From Chersky-806 sp038252255 (GTDB lineage Bacteria > Actinomycetota > Acidimicrobiia > IMCC26256 > JAENVU01): a stretch of DNA of 64,000 nt. Location: contig JBBSAM010000022.1 in the NCBI GenBank assembly GCA_038252255.1, forward strand, positions 1 to 64,000, in the 5' to 3' direction. The notes beneath the pieces are model-generated. The model saw only the letters and a program-made list of their open reading frames with translations, did no database searches and had not been told where the DNA came from. Shown here piece by piece: positions 40,004 to 48,296 of the stretch; the first letter of the stretch is position 1, and each line of letters starts with the position of its first letter. Both the position numbers and the translations under genes were made by a program.

Positions 40004-40063
40004 AGCAGCATTCGGGGCGCGAGGCCGTCGCCAGAGCGACGCGTACGCGCCCCGAATGCTGCT
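40004..40063. terminator. Two-tier perfect hairpin after ftsH
   Basis: An 18-bp perfect stem (40004-40021 AGCAGCATTCGGGGCGCG with 40046-40063) encloses a 24-nt loop that itself forms a perfect 6-bp hairpin, CGTCGC (40026-40031) with GCGACG (40036-40041), tetraloop CAGA. It separates the convergent ftsH and thioredoxin-like genes and should terminate both. Confidence 0.85.
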
Positions 40064-40108
40064 GGCGCCGCGGCCCGGGGTAGTCCGTTCCCGCGTACCA
40101 GCGAAATC

Positions 40109-40522
40109 TCAGACTCTTGCCCGTGCCAATGCGTCGCGGAGCTCCTGGGCGGTGGCGGGGCCGACGAAGGACTCCCTGACCACGCCTTCGTCATCGACGA
40201 TCAGCACCATCGGAACGCCGGAGATCTCATAGCGCTCATGGATCGCGCGTGTTGCGCTGAACTCGAGGTCGCAGACCGCCACGTCGCCAGCACCGAGCGC
40301 CCGCACCCGTTCTCGCATCCACGCGCAGGAGTCGCACGTCTGCGAGGAGAACAGCGCGACGAGCCAGGGCACATCCGGGCGTGGAAAATCGGCTCGGGAG
40401 ACCTGGCGTGGCACCGGGTACGCGTCGCGAATCGGTGCGTCGAGCTTGCGCCGGCGCTCCAGCACGACCGCAACGATGATCGCGACGCCGAGCAGCGCGA
40501 CACCGATCGCGATCCGGAGCAT
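40109..40522 (-). CDS. Membrane-anchored thioredoxin-like protein
   Basis: 137 aa. One N-terminal helix (about 5-22) precedes a thioredoxin-like fold with the redox motif FSSQTCDSCAWM (CxxC about 67-70) and the cis-proline loop ISGVPMVLIVD. The CDSC dipeptide differs from CGPC of thioredoxins, suggesting another redox potential or partner. The start ATG shares its A with the stop of the DUF5719 gene (TGATG), so it is translationally coupled. Confidence 0.82.
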   Translation of the reverse strand: MLRIAIGVALLGVAIIVAVVLERRRKLDAPIRDAYPVPRQVSRADFPRPDVPWLVALFSSQTCDSCAWMRERVRALGAGDVAVCDLEFSATRAIHERYEISGVPMVLIVDDEGVVRESFVGPATAQELRDALARARV

Positions 40523-41961
40523 CACGGCGAGGACGGCCACGCGAGGTCGGGGATCGCGGAGGAGACGGAGATGCCCGGGATCGCCGATGACTCACGCTCG
40601 ACGATGACCGGCGCGGTCGAGTCGACGACGACCACGCCGTCGGGCGGGACCTGGCGCCGGCCCAGGTCGAGCACGACCCGCTTGCCCGGCGCGACGAGAA
40701 CCTTCCGCGTGTCCGGCGGGACCGACTCCTTGCCGCCGCGCAGCACACGGAGCCGGAACGTCGCCGGCGTGCGCCCGTTATTGAGCACCGCTACGAGATC
40801 GATCGATGTCGCCGACACGCGGGAGGGTGCGAGCACCCACCGCCGGGCCGCGCGGGTCTCCCCGACCGTGGTCGCGATGCCGCGAGCGTTGGCCGGTACC
40901 GGCGCCACGAGGGCCGTGAGCGTCTCCGCCACCACCGGTGCACGCGACTGCACCGCGACCGAGAACCCGATGCCCGGTGGGACCCGGCGGCCCAGGTCCA
41001 CGGACACGGCAGTCCGGGCCGGAACGTTCACGATCTCCGGCTCGAGCGCACCACCGTCGAGCCGGGTCCGCACCGTCGCGGTGGTGGGGGTGTCCTGCGG
41101 GTTGGCGACGACGAGCGTCTCGGTGCGGCCGGCGACGATCGTGCCGTTGGGGAACTCCCAGTGGCGAGCGAGCTCCGGCGCGCCGATCGAGAGCGCCAGG
41201 CCCTGCCGGCCGTCGGTGCCGTCGAGCACCTCCGACTGCTCCGCGACGACGCGCCCGCGGCGCGCCGTGACCTCGGTCCCGACGAGAGCGTCTCGCCGGG
41301 CCTGGTCGTGGACTGGCACCGTGACGCGGCTGTGACCCGGCACGACGAAGCCCTGGAGCTCGCCGGGAGCCAACGGGCCGCCGTCGGTGAGGAACGCGAT
41401 GTCCACGATCGCGTCGTCGGCGAAGGGGTTGAACAGAGCGAGCCAGACCTGCGCGCCGCGGACGGTCGTTCCCGCGGCGAAGTGCCACTCGGGCGCGGCG
41501 TCACGCGCGCACGGGCCAATGCCCGCGTCGCCGTTGCTGATGATCGAGTGCGTCACGACCGCCTGAGCCCCGGTGACTTCGACGAGCACGCCCGGTTCGG
41601 GGACGGCCAGGATGTCCGCGACGCGCACGGTGGCAAGCGACCCGGCGCCGACATCCAGCGCCCGGACCGTCGGAACGGCGTCCGGCCCGGACATCACGGT
41701 GATGCGCGCGTGCGCAGTGCGGTGGCCGATGTTCCCGATGAACAGGCGCTCGTCCGCCCGCCCGCCTGGGTCTGAGGTTCCCTCGGCGCAGTACCACGCG
41801 GCTTCGGCCGCATCCGGCGCCGGGACGCGGGGCCCGAGCGCGACGAACGTCGCAGCCCGCGTCGGATTGCTCGCGCCGCTGCGATCCAGGAAGGCGGCCA
41901 GGAGCAGGCACCCGAGCACCACGACGATCACGATGATGCGCCCCCGGCGGGCGCTGCTCAT
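40522..41961 (-). CDS. DUF5719 family secreted/membrane-anchored protein
   Basis: 479 aa. A positively charged start and one hydrophobic helix (about 7-25, IIVIVVVLGCLLLAAFL) precede a long beta-rich extracytoplasmic region with repeated blocks such as LFIGNIGHRTAHARITV, VWLALFNPFADDAIVDIAF, TLVVANPQDTPTTATV and LVAVLNNGRTPATFRLRV, typical of DUF5719. The GT2-membrane protein gene is 2 bp upstream, the same pairing as in other actinobacteria. Function unknown; a wall-assembly partner of the GT2 protein is likely. Confidence 0.8.
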   Translation of the reverse strand: MSSARRGRIIVIVVVLGCLLLAAFLDRSGASNPTRAATFVALGPRVPAPDAAEAAWYCAEGTSDPGGRADERLFIGNIGHRTAHARITVMSGPDAVPTVRALDVGAGSLATVRVADILAVPEPGVLVEVTGAQAVVTHSIISNGDAGIGPCARDAAPEWHFAAGTTVRGAQVWLALFNPFADDAIVDIAFLTDGGPLAPGELQGFVVPGHSRVTVPVHDQARRDALVGTEVTARRGRVVAEQSEVLDGTDGRQGLALSIGAPELARHWEFPNGTIVAGRTETLVVANPQDTPTTATVRTRLDGGALEPEIVNVPARTAVSVDLGRRVPPGIGFSVAVQSRAPVVAETLTALVAPVPANARGIATTVGETRAARRWVLAPSRVSATSIDLVAVLNNGRTPATFRLRVLRGGKESVPPDTRKVLVAPGKRVVLDLGRRQVPPDGVVVVDSTAPVIVERESSAIPGISVSSAIPDLAWPSSP

Positions 41962-41963
41962 GC

Positions 41964-44900
41964 TCACGGGTTCCCCGTCTCGGAATCGGCGCGTGCCGGG
42001 CGGCGCCGCCTCCAGTTGAAGCGCGCGCTCCCCCGCCACAGCAACCATGCGCCGACGATCAGCACGAGCTCGAGCACCACCAGTGGGTAGCGCAGCCACT
42101 GGTTCGTGTATGCGAACGAGACGGTGCCCCGCCGCTCGAGGTCATAGCCGTTCGCCCAGCCGAACACGCGACGGTGCGGCAGGGTCGCGGCGCCCGAGGT
42201 GGCCTTCCACGCGCTGTCGTACGACTGGCTCCACAAGATCGAGCCGCGCCTCACCGGAGTGCCTTCGAGCACGGGTTTCGCCACGGCCGACGCGCTCAAC
42301 GGCCCGAGCGGATCCGCCACAGCACTCGTGATCGCGGCCTTGGGCAGCACGGCGGCACCGGGGATCCAGGCCCGGTTCTCGTAGATCGCCATTCCCGGTG
42401 GGCCTTCGAGGCGCACGAGGTCGAGCTGCTCGGTGAGCGCGACGAGCAGCGCGGCCGGCGCCGGCTCGGTGCGCTCGATTCCGGGACCCGGCCGCTCGGG
42501 GACCGCGAGGTACCGCACGCCCATCGGGCCGAGCAGCGCGCCGACGCGGTTGCTGGCGCGCTCCCGCAGGAGATCGACCGCAGCCCCGACGCGGGTCGCG
42601 GCTCCCGCGGACGGGGGCGGCAGGCTCGTCCGGACATCACCGGGACCGTCGTTCGTGATCCCGTACCCGACATCGCCGTGGACGATGGGGTCGACCGGGA
42701 GCACCTGCGGGTTGCCGAGCCAGAGGACCCGGAATTGCCCGCTCGCGTCCTCGGACCGCATCCACGAGAGGTTCTGGTTCCAGTCCGAGGCCGGCATGTG
42801 CCACCGGCCGCCGGTCGCGTCGACCGCGAACGCCAGGATCGGGAAGGAGAGCGCGATCGCGCCGCCGACCGCGGCGACCTGGCGCCACCCGAAGTGGAAG
42901 CGACGGACATCTTCGATGAACGCCGCGACCCCGAGACCCACGGCCAGTGAGATGCCGAGCGCCGCCGGCACCAGCAGGCCTTCCACCGCCGGCATGAGCG
43001 AGTCCGGGTAGAAGCGGGCCGGGACCCAGACGAAGGCGATGGACAGGAGGGCCAGCACCCACGCGCGCGTCGCCCACACCAGGCGCGGACCGGACGCGAG
43101 GACCAACACGAGCAGGGCGGCACCGGCAATGACCCAACCACCGGCCCCGGCACCGTTGGGCCCGGTCTGGAAGCGCAAGACCTGGGAGAAGTCCAGGTCG
43201 TTGCGGAAGGCGAACCCGAGCGCGGCCAGCCGGTCACCGGCTCGGAGGTAGACGAGCGGCCACGGCAACAACAGCACGAGACCCACACCGGTGACCGCGA
43301 GCGTCGCCTTCCACAAGCGGCCCAGGCTGCCCGCGCCCTTTGCGATCAGCTGCGCGAGCGCGAGCGCGAGCGCCACCACGATCGGGAGCAGCAACGCCGG
43401 CGGCCACGCCGCCGTGGTGAGCGCCACGAGCGCGCTCGTAACGATCACCGTGCGCCACCATCGCCGCACCGGCGAGTCCGGCAGATATCCCCCGAGCCGG
43501 AGGAGCCCCGAGACGATGAACGGAAGGAGTGCGTACAGGACCAGGGCACCGAAGCGACCCGCGGCGAGCGCGTTGCGCGGCAGCGGGTTGATCCCGTATG
43601 CGAGCGCCGACACCACGGCCGCGCTGCCGGGCCCGGTGATGCGGCGAGCCAGCCGCCACGCCCCGAAGACACCGAAGGGCAGTGCACCGACCACGACGAT
43701 CGTCCGCGCCAGCCCGGTGGCTCCGAGGGTGAGCGTGCCCAGGACCGAGAACACGCCGAGCTGCGTCGGCGCCTGAGTCGCCGAACCGAGGTCGACGTAG
43801 CGCCAAGCCGACGTGAAGCTCGCGAGCAGCCCACTCACCCCGGGCCAGCGCGGGAGCTGGCCCACCACGGCGACCCGACCGAGGATCAGGGACCGGGAGC
43901 CGACGAGCAGCAGGAAGGCGAAGACCAGGGCCGCGATGGCGGCCGGGCCCCGTAGCCGGGTCGAGGCATTGCCGGCCGCCGACCGGCTCCGCTCGGACAA
44001 GGACCTCATGCGATCCTCGGCTCGCAGCGAGCCGACCAGGTAGCCGCTCACACGCGCGCTGCCCCGAACCTGGAGGGAGCGGAGATCGACGTCCGGAACG
44101 CGCCGGAGTGCCTGCGCGGCCCGGCGCGACTTCCGAAGCTCCCGGAGGTTGCGCAGGTTCCACGTCCAGGCGCCGATCAGCGCGCTCGCACGATCACGGC
44201 GCCGGGTGACGAGGAACGCGATGACTTCGACGACCGCGAGGAAGAGCGCGATCGGAACGAGGTACAGGAGCGACCAGCCCGACGCCGATTTCAGCAGTGC
44301 GCGCAGGCGGCTGCGTTGCGCCGCCGCCGGCGAGACCGCCTGGGACTGATCGTGCATCGTGTCTTCACGCCGGTGCCGGACCCGCGCGTCGGGCACGACC
44401 AACACGCGCGCGCCGGCGATGCGGGCACGCCAGCACAGGTCCAGATCCTCCGCGCCCGGGAACGTGTGAGGGTCGAACCCACCGAGCTCGGCGAACAGAT
44501 CGGATCGCACCAACATGACCGGGCTCGAAACGAAGAACACGTCGCGTACGGCGTCATGCTGCTCCTGGTCGAGCTCGCCGGGCTCGATGCCCGAGTGCGG
44601 CACGCCGAGCCGGTCGATCGCGAGACCGACTTCGAGCAGGACCTCGGGCCGGTCGTAATCCACGATCTTCGGCCCGAGGATGGCTGCGTTCGACCGGTAG
44701 CCCTCCTCGACCAGCAGCCGGACCGCCGAGCGGTCGAGGACCACGTCGTCGTGGCAGAAGAGCAGGAAGGTCGCGCCCTTCACGACCTCGAGCGCGTCGT
44801 TGGCGACGGCCGCGAATCCCTGTTCCTGGCGGAGCCGGCGGACGAAGGCTCCGGGGAGCGCGCCGGCGACCCGAGCCGTGGGATCCACGGTCGAGCCGGC

Positions 44901-45092
44901 ATCGAGCACGAGGACCGTCAGGGCCGGGTAGTCGGAGGCGCCGAGCGACTCGAGTGTCTCCTCGAGCCACGGCCCGGGGTCCTTCGTGACGACCACCGCG
45001 ACGACCGGGGGGACGGCAAGGGGCTCCGACACCTCCCCGGGAGTCTCCGAGTCGCGTATCGGCCCGTCGGAGGGGGGCGGGGCGCTGTCCAT
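41964..45092 (-). CDS. GT2 glycosyltransferase fused to a large polytopic membrane region
   Basis: 1042 aa. Residues about 25-260 form a GT2 (GT-A) domain: VVAVVVTKDPGPWLEETLESL, the donor-binding FCHDDVVLDRSAV and the acceptor/base region PGAEDLDLCWRARIAG. After a first helix near 265-290 come about 12 hydrophobic helices (about 380-760) and a final extracytoplasmic part with WNQNLSWMRSEDASGQFRVLW, plus one last helix near 1000-1020. This fusion type occurs in actinobacterial envelope clusters. The sugar transferred is unknown. ATG 45092 is used; the 34 residues upstream are compositionally non-coding. Confidence 0.8.
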   Translation of the reverse strand: MDSAPPPSDGPIRDSETPGEVSEPLAVPPVVAVVVTKDPGPWLEETLESLGASDYPALTVLVLDAGSTVDPTARVAGALPGAFVRRLRQEQGFAAVANDALEVVKGATFLLFCHDDVVLDRSAVRLLVEEGYRSNAAILGPKIVDYDRPEVLLEVGLAIDRLGVPHSGIEPGELDQEQHDAVRDVFFVSSPVMLVRSDLFAELGGFDPHTFPGAEDLDLCWRARIAGARVLVVPDARVRHRREDTMHDQSQAVSPAAAQRSRLRALLKSASGWSLLYLVPIALFLAVVEVIAFLVTRRRDRASALIGAWTWNLRNLRELRKSRRAAQALRRVPDVDLRSLQVRGSARVSGYLVGSLRAEDRMRSLSERSRSAAGNASTRLRGPAAIAALVFAFLLLVGSRSLILGRVAVVGQLPRWPGVSGLLASFTSAWRYVDLGSATQAPTQLGVFSVLGTLTLGATGLARTIVVVGALPFGVFGAWRLARRITGPGSAAVVSALAYGINPLPRNALAAGRFGALVLYALLPFIVSGLLRLGGYLPDSPVRRWWRTVIVTSALVALTTAAWPPALLLPIVVALALALAQLIAKGAGSLGRLWKATLAVTGVGLVLLLPWPLVYLRAGDRLAALGFAFRNDLDFSQVLRFQTGPNGAGAGGWVIAGAALLVLVLASGPRLVWATRAWVLALLSIAFVWVPARFYPDSLMPAVEGLLVPAALGISLAVGLGVAAFIEDVRRFHFGWRQVAAVGGAIALSFPILAFAVDATGGRWHMPASDWNQNLSWMRSEDASGQFRVLWLGNPQVLPVDPIVHGDVGYGITNDGPGDVRTSLPPPSAGAATRVGAAVDLLRERASNRVGALLGPMGVRYLAVPERPGPGIERTEPAPAALLVALTEQLDLVRLEGPPGMAIYENRAWIPGAAVLPKAAITSAVADPLGPLSASAVAKPVLEGTPVRRGSILWSQSYDSAWKATSGAATLPHRRVFGWANGYDLERRGTVSFAYTNQWLRYPLVVLELVLIVGAWLLWRGSARFNWRRRRPARADSETGNP

Positions 45093-45178
45093 GGGCCGGA
45101 CCAGGCTACTGCCGGCCCCCCGTCCGAGCCCGGCACGGTGACTGCCGTCACCCGGGGCCCGGTCTCCGGGCGCGCTGC

Positions 45179-45207
45179 TTGCAGAAGTTAGCACTCTGCG
45201 TTATGCT
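45179..45207 (+). promoter_or_regulatory. Sigma70-like promoter for the 11-mer-repeat gene
   Basis: TTGCAG (45179-45184) and TATGCT (45202-45207) are separated by exactly 17 bp, 77 bp upstream of the ATG at 45284. The spacer contains TTAGCACTC (45188-45196), identical to the left half of the CIRCE heat-shock operator, but the right half is not recognisable. Confidence 0.55.
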
Positions 45208-45283
45208 GCATGCACTGGCGCGGCGGGACCGCGGCGCCGTCCGATCCAACCGCTTGGCCCCCAGGAAAGCGAGTGCACCTCCC

Positions 45284-45925
45284 ATGGACGTCAACCTCCG
45301 CAAGACCGCCACGGACACGGCCTACATCGTCGTCGGGGTCGGTGTGCTCGGCTTCCAGCAGGCCCAGTTGCGCCGGCGCGACGCCATTGCCCGCGCCGCC
45401 ACCCTGCGCCGCGACGCTCGCGGCACCCTCAAGCAGCAGAGCGACAACATCAGGACCCGCGCCGAGGGCTGCGCGGCGAACCTCGCCAACCTCGGGACCA
45501 GCATCGGCTCCACCGTCGGTGACACGGTGAGCGGGACCGTCACCAACACGGTCGAGGCCGTCGGCTCCCAGGTGAAGTCGGGTGTGGACCTCGTCGGGTC
45601 GCAGGTCAAGGCCGGCGCCGGCGCGGTGAGCTCGCAGGTCAAGGCCGGCACCGACGCCGTCACCACCCAGGTGAAGGCCGGTGCCGATCGCATGGGCACC
45701 GCGGACCCGCGGGTGTGGGTCGACCCGGTGGTCGGCGACATCCGCCTGCGCGTCGAGCCCGTCGTCGAGCAGCTCCGCACGATCGCACTGCCGGGCACCG
45801 TCTCCGCGCTACCCGATCAGGTCTCGAAGGTCATCGAGGTCGGACGCAACCGGGTCCAGGGTCGGTTCGGCGGCGGGAGCGAAGGCACCATCCCCGCCCG
45901 GACCGCCGCGAACGGCAGCGCCTGA
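45284..45925 (+). CDS. Phasin-like protein with four 11-residue amphipathic repeats
   Basis: 213 aa, family not recognised. A conserved-looking N-terminus (TATDTAYIVVGVGVLGFQQAQ, weakly hydrophobic) is followed by a charged helical region. Four exact-length 11-residue repeats (93-136) follow the pattern V[GST][ST]QVK[AS]Gx[DG]x. 11-mer periodicity of this kind forms amphipathic helices lying on membranes or lipid droplets (apolipoproteins, some phasins, LEA proteins). A lipid- or envelope-associated structural role is inferred. It has its own promoter and a strong terminator. Confidence 0.7.
   Translation: MDVNLRKTATDTAYIVVGVGVLGFQQAQLRRRDAIARAATLRRDARGTLKQQSDNIRTRAEGCAANLANLGTSIGSTVGDTVSGTVTNTVEAVGSQVKSGVDLVGSQVKAGAGAVSSQVKAGTDAVTTQVKAGADRMGTADPRVWVDPVVGDIRLRVEPVVEQLRTIALPGTVSALPDQVSKVIEVGRNRVQGRFGGGSEGTIPARTAANGSA
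45560..45691 (+). repeat. Four tandem 33-bp coding repeats
   Basis: Each unit encodes 11 residues (V104-A114 reads VGSQVKAGAGA; V115-A125 reads VSSQVKAGTDA). The register is kept without insertions across 132 bp. This is coding repetition, not a CRISPR or intergenic repeat. Confidence 0.85.
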
Positions 45926-45972
45926 AGCAACCCCTCGGGCGCGGTGTCCCCCCGCCGCGTCACGAGCGTTGT

Positions 45973-46004
45973 GATGACATCCCCTCCCCGGAGGGGATGT
46001 CATC
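45973..46004 (+). terminator. Perfect 15-bp hairpin terminator
   Basis: GATGACATCCCCTCC (45973-45987), two bases, and its exact complement (45990-46004). It lies 48 bp after the repeat-protein stop and 26 bp before cofD, so it separates the two transcription units; the hairpin could also influence cofD expression. Confidence 0.8.
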
Positions 46005-46029
46005 GCGCGCGAGGGCATACGCTCGGGAG

Positions 46030-46968
46030 ATGCTGGTAGCGCTCGCAGGTGGAGTCGGGGCCGCCCGCTTCTTGCGCGGCCTCGTGCGGGTTGTCCCGCC
46101 GAGCGAGGTGACCGTCGTCGTGAACACGGCGGATGACGACGCGTTCCACGGTCTCTGGGTGTGTCCCGATCTCGACACCGTCACGTACACGCTCGCAGGC
46201 GCCGAGCACCCCGAGCAGGGCTGGGGGCTCGCGGGCGAGACGTTCGGCGTCATGGACGCCCTCGACCGCTACGGGCAGGACACCTGGTTCCGCCTCGGCG
46301 ACCGCGATCTCGCCACGCACCTGTACCGCACCGAACGGCTCGCGGCGGGCGCGACGTTGACGGAGGTCGCGACCGAGATCGCGGCCGCGTGGGGTGTCGT
46401 GCCCCGCCTGCTCCCGATGTCGGACGACCGGGTGGCGACCCGCGTCACCGTGTCCCGAGAAGGAGGGCGTCGCGAGGTGCTCGCGATGCAGGAGTGGTTC
46501 GTCCGCGAGCGGGCCGCCTCTGCGGTCGTCGCGGTGGACTTCGACGGTGCCGAGTCCTCACGCCCGGCCCCGGGCGTGCTCGAGGCCCTCGACACGGCCG
46601 AAACGGTGCTGGTGTGCCCGTCCAACCCCGTGATATCGATCGGCCCGATCCTCGCAGTGCCGGGCATCCGTGAGGTGCTGACCCGGCGCCGGGACCGGGT
46701 GGTCGGCGTCAGCCCGATCATCGCCGGCGCCCCGGTGAAGGGTCCGGCCGACCGCCTCATGGGTCCGCTCGGGATCGAGGTCAGCTGCGTCGGCGTCGCG
46801 CGCGCGTACGCCGATTTCTGCGGCACCCTCGTGATCGACTCCGGCGACGCGCAGCGCGCTCGCGAGGTCGAGGCCGCCGGAGTGCGCGCGGTGGTCGCGG
46901 ACACGCTCATGACGGACGCTCGCGTCGCCGCAGCGCTCGCGCGGCACACACTCGACGCTGTCGCCTGA
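46030..46968 (+). CDS. cofD: 2-phospho-L-lactate/phosphoenolpyruvate transferase CofD (FbiA)
   Basis: Joins the lactyl or enolpyruvyl phosphate moiety to the deazaflavin Fo, giving (dehydro-)F420-0. 312 aa. The nucleotide-binding loop LAGGVGAARFLRGL lies at 5-18; VVNTADDDAFHGLWVCPDLDT carries the metal/phosphate residues, and VCPSNPVISIGPILAVPGIR is a CofD hallmark. ATG 46030 has GGGAG just upstream. Followed by cofE after 3 bp. Confidence 0.93.
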   Translation: MLVALAGGVGAARFLRGLVRVVPPSEVTVVVNTADDDAFHGLWVCPDLDTVTYTLAGAEHPEQGWGLAGETFGVMDALDRYGQDTWFRLGDRDLATHLYRTERLAAGATLTEVATEIAAAWGVVPRLLPMSDDRVATRVTVSREGGRREVLAMQEWFVRERAASAVVAVDFDGAESSRPAPGVLEALDTAETVLVCPSNPVISIGPILAVPGIREVLTRRRDRVVGVSPIIAGAPVKGPADRLMGPLGIEVSCVGVARAYADFCGTLVIDSGDAQRAREVEAAGVRAVVADTLMTDARVAAALARHTLDAVA

Positions 46969-46971
46969 TCG

Positions 46972-47682
46972 GTGAGCGCGCTCACGATCATCCCGATCGC
47001 CGGGATCCCCGAGGTACGCCCCGGGGACTCGCTCGGTGAGCTCATCGTTCGCGCCGCGAGCGCACAGGACACACCGTTGGTCGCGCACGACTGCCTCGTC
47101 GTCACCCAGAAGGTCGTGTCGAAGGCGGAGGACCGGCTGGTACCGCTCGACCACGACGATCTCGCCGCGCGCACCGCGCTGGTCGAGCAGGAGTCGGTGC
47201 GCATCATCCGGCGGCGGGGAGACCTCGTCATCAGCGAGACGCGACACGGCTTCGTCTGCGCGAACGCGGGCGTCGACCTCTCCAACGTCGACCGCGGAGT
47301 TGCCGCGCTGCTCCCCCTGGACGCCGATCGCTCCGCGCACCGGATCCGCAACGCCATTCGCGCCGCCGACGGCATCGAGCTCGCGGTCGTCGTCTCCGAC
47401 ACGTTCGGTCGCGCGTGGCGTCACGGGCTCACCGATGTCGCGATCGGCGTGGCCGGGCTGGCCGCGGTGGTGGACCTCCGCGGCGAGCGGGACTCACGGG
47501 GCCGCGAGCTGCACGTCACCGAGGTGGCGTTGGCCGACGAGGTCGCGGGCGCGGCCGAGCTCGTCATGGGCAAAGCCGCGGCCGTCCCCGCCGCCATCGT
47601 CCGCGGGCTCGAAGCCGAGTGGTTCCGCGACGGCTCGGTGCGCGAGCTCGTCCGCGCGCCCCGCGACGACCTGTTCCGGTGA
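46972..47682 (+). CDS. cofE: Coenzyme F420:L-glutamate ligase CofE (FbiB N-terminal domain equivalent)
   Basis: Adds the glutamate tail to F420-0 using GTP. 236 aa with GTG start. CLVVTQKVVSKAEDRLV (about 39-55), RRRGDLVISETRHGFVCANAGVDLSNVD (about 81-108) and VVVSDTFGRAWRHGLTDVAIG (about 141-161) are CofE blocks. In mycobacteria this domain is fused to a nitroreductase-like domain as FbiB; here the second domain is the next, separate gene. Confidence 0.94.
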   Translation: MSALTIIPIAGIPEVRPGDSLGELIVRAASAQDTPLVAHDCLVVTQKVVSKAEDRLVPLDHDDLAARTALVEQESVRIIRRRGDLVISETRHGFVCANAGVDLSNVDRGVAALLPLDADRSAHRIRNAIRAADGIELAVVVSDTFGRAWRHGLTDVAIGVAGLAAVVDLRGERDSRGRELHVTEVALADEVAGAAELVMGKAAAVPAAIVRGLEAEWFRDGSVRELVRAPRDDLFR

Positions 47683-47686
47683 GCGC

Positions 47687-48292
47687 GTGAGCCTGCCGGC
47701 GTTTCTCGAGGCGCGGCGGTCGATCCGGGCGTTCACCGGCGAGCCGGTGCCCCGCGGCGCGCTCGACGCACTGGTCGAAGCGGCGTGCGTCGCGCCCGCA
47801 CCGCATCACTCACGGCCATGGCGCTTCGTGGTGGTCGACTCGAGCTCGGCGAAGCAGGCGCTCGCCACGGGAATGGGCGACCGTTGGCGGGCGGATCTCG
47901 AGGCCGACGGCGTGGAGCCGGAGCGCATCGACGAGCTGGTCGGCGCCTCCCACCGGAAGCTCGCCGACGCGCCCGCGCTCGTGCTCGGGTGCCTCACCTG
48001 GGACGGCCTCGACCGCTATCCGGACGCCACCCGGCAGCGGGCCGAATGGGGCATGGCGCTCCTGTCGCTCGGTGCCGCGGTCGAGAACCTGATGCTCGCG
48101 GCGAGCGCCGATGGGCTGGCGTCCTGCTGGGTCGCGGCGCCGATCTTCTGCCCGGAAGCGGCGCGGGACGCGCTCGAGCTCCCGGACGAGTGGCTACCGC
48201 ACGCGCTGGTGCTCCTCGGCCATCCCGATCCGCGCTACGTCGGGCGCGCCCGCCCGCCGATCCCGCTCGATCAGCTCCGCCAGTTCCGGTAA
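47687..48292 (+). CDS. Nitroreductase family protein (FbiB C-terminal domain equivalent)
   Basis: 201 aa, GTG start 4 bp after the cofE stop. ARRSIRAFTGEPVPRGALDALVEAACVAPAPHHSRPWRFVVVD (about 9-51) is the FMN-binding start of the family; WGMALLSLGAAVENLMLAASADGLASCW contains the dimer/FMN helix. Its place behind cofE equals that of the FbiB C-terminal domain, which reduces dehydro-F420-0, so the same role is likely. Convergent with the epimerase gene, 4 bp apart. Confidence 0.88.
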   Translation: MSLPAFLEARRSIRAFTGEPVPRGALDALVEAACVAPAPHHSRPWRFVVVDSSSAKQALATGMGDRWRADLEADGVEPERIDELVGASHRKLADAPALVLGCLTWDGLDRYPDATRQRAEWGMALLSLGAAVENLMLAASADGLASCWVAAPIFCPEAARDALELPDEWLPHALVLLGHPDPRYVGRARPPIPLDQLRQFR

Positions 48293-48296
48293 CCGG

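Noticed and set aside
45188..45214. Complete CIRCE operator
   Set aside because: Only the left nine bases match; the right arm does not.
45560..45691. CRISPR-like array
   Set aside because: The 33-bp repeats are contiguous, have no spacers and are translated in one frame as 11-residue repeats.
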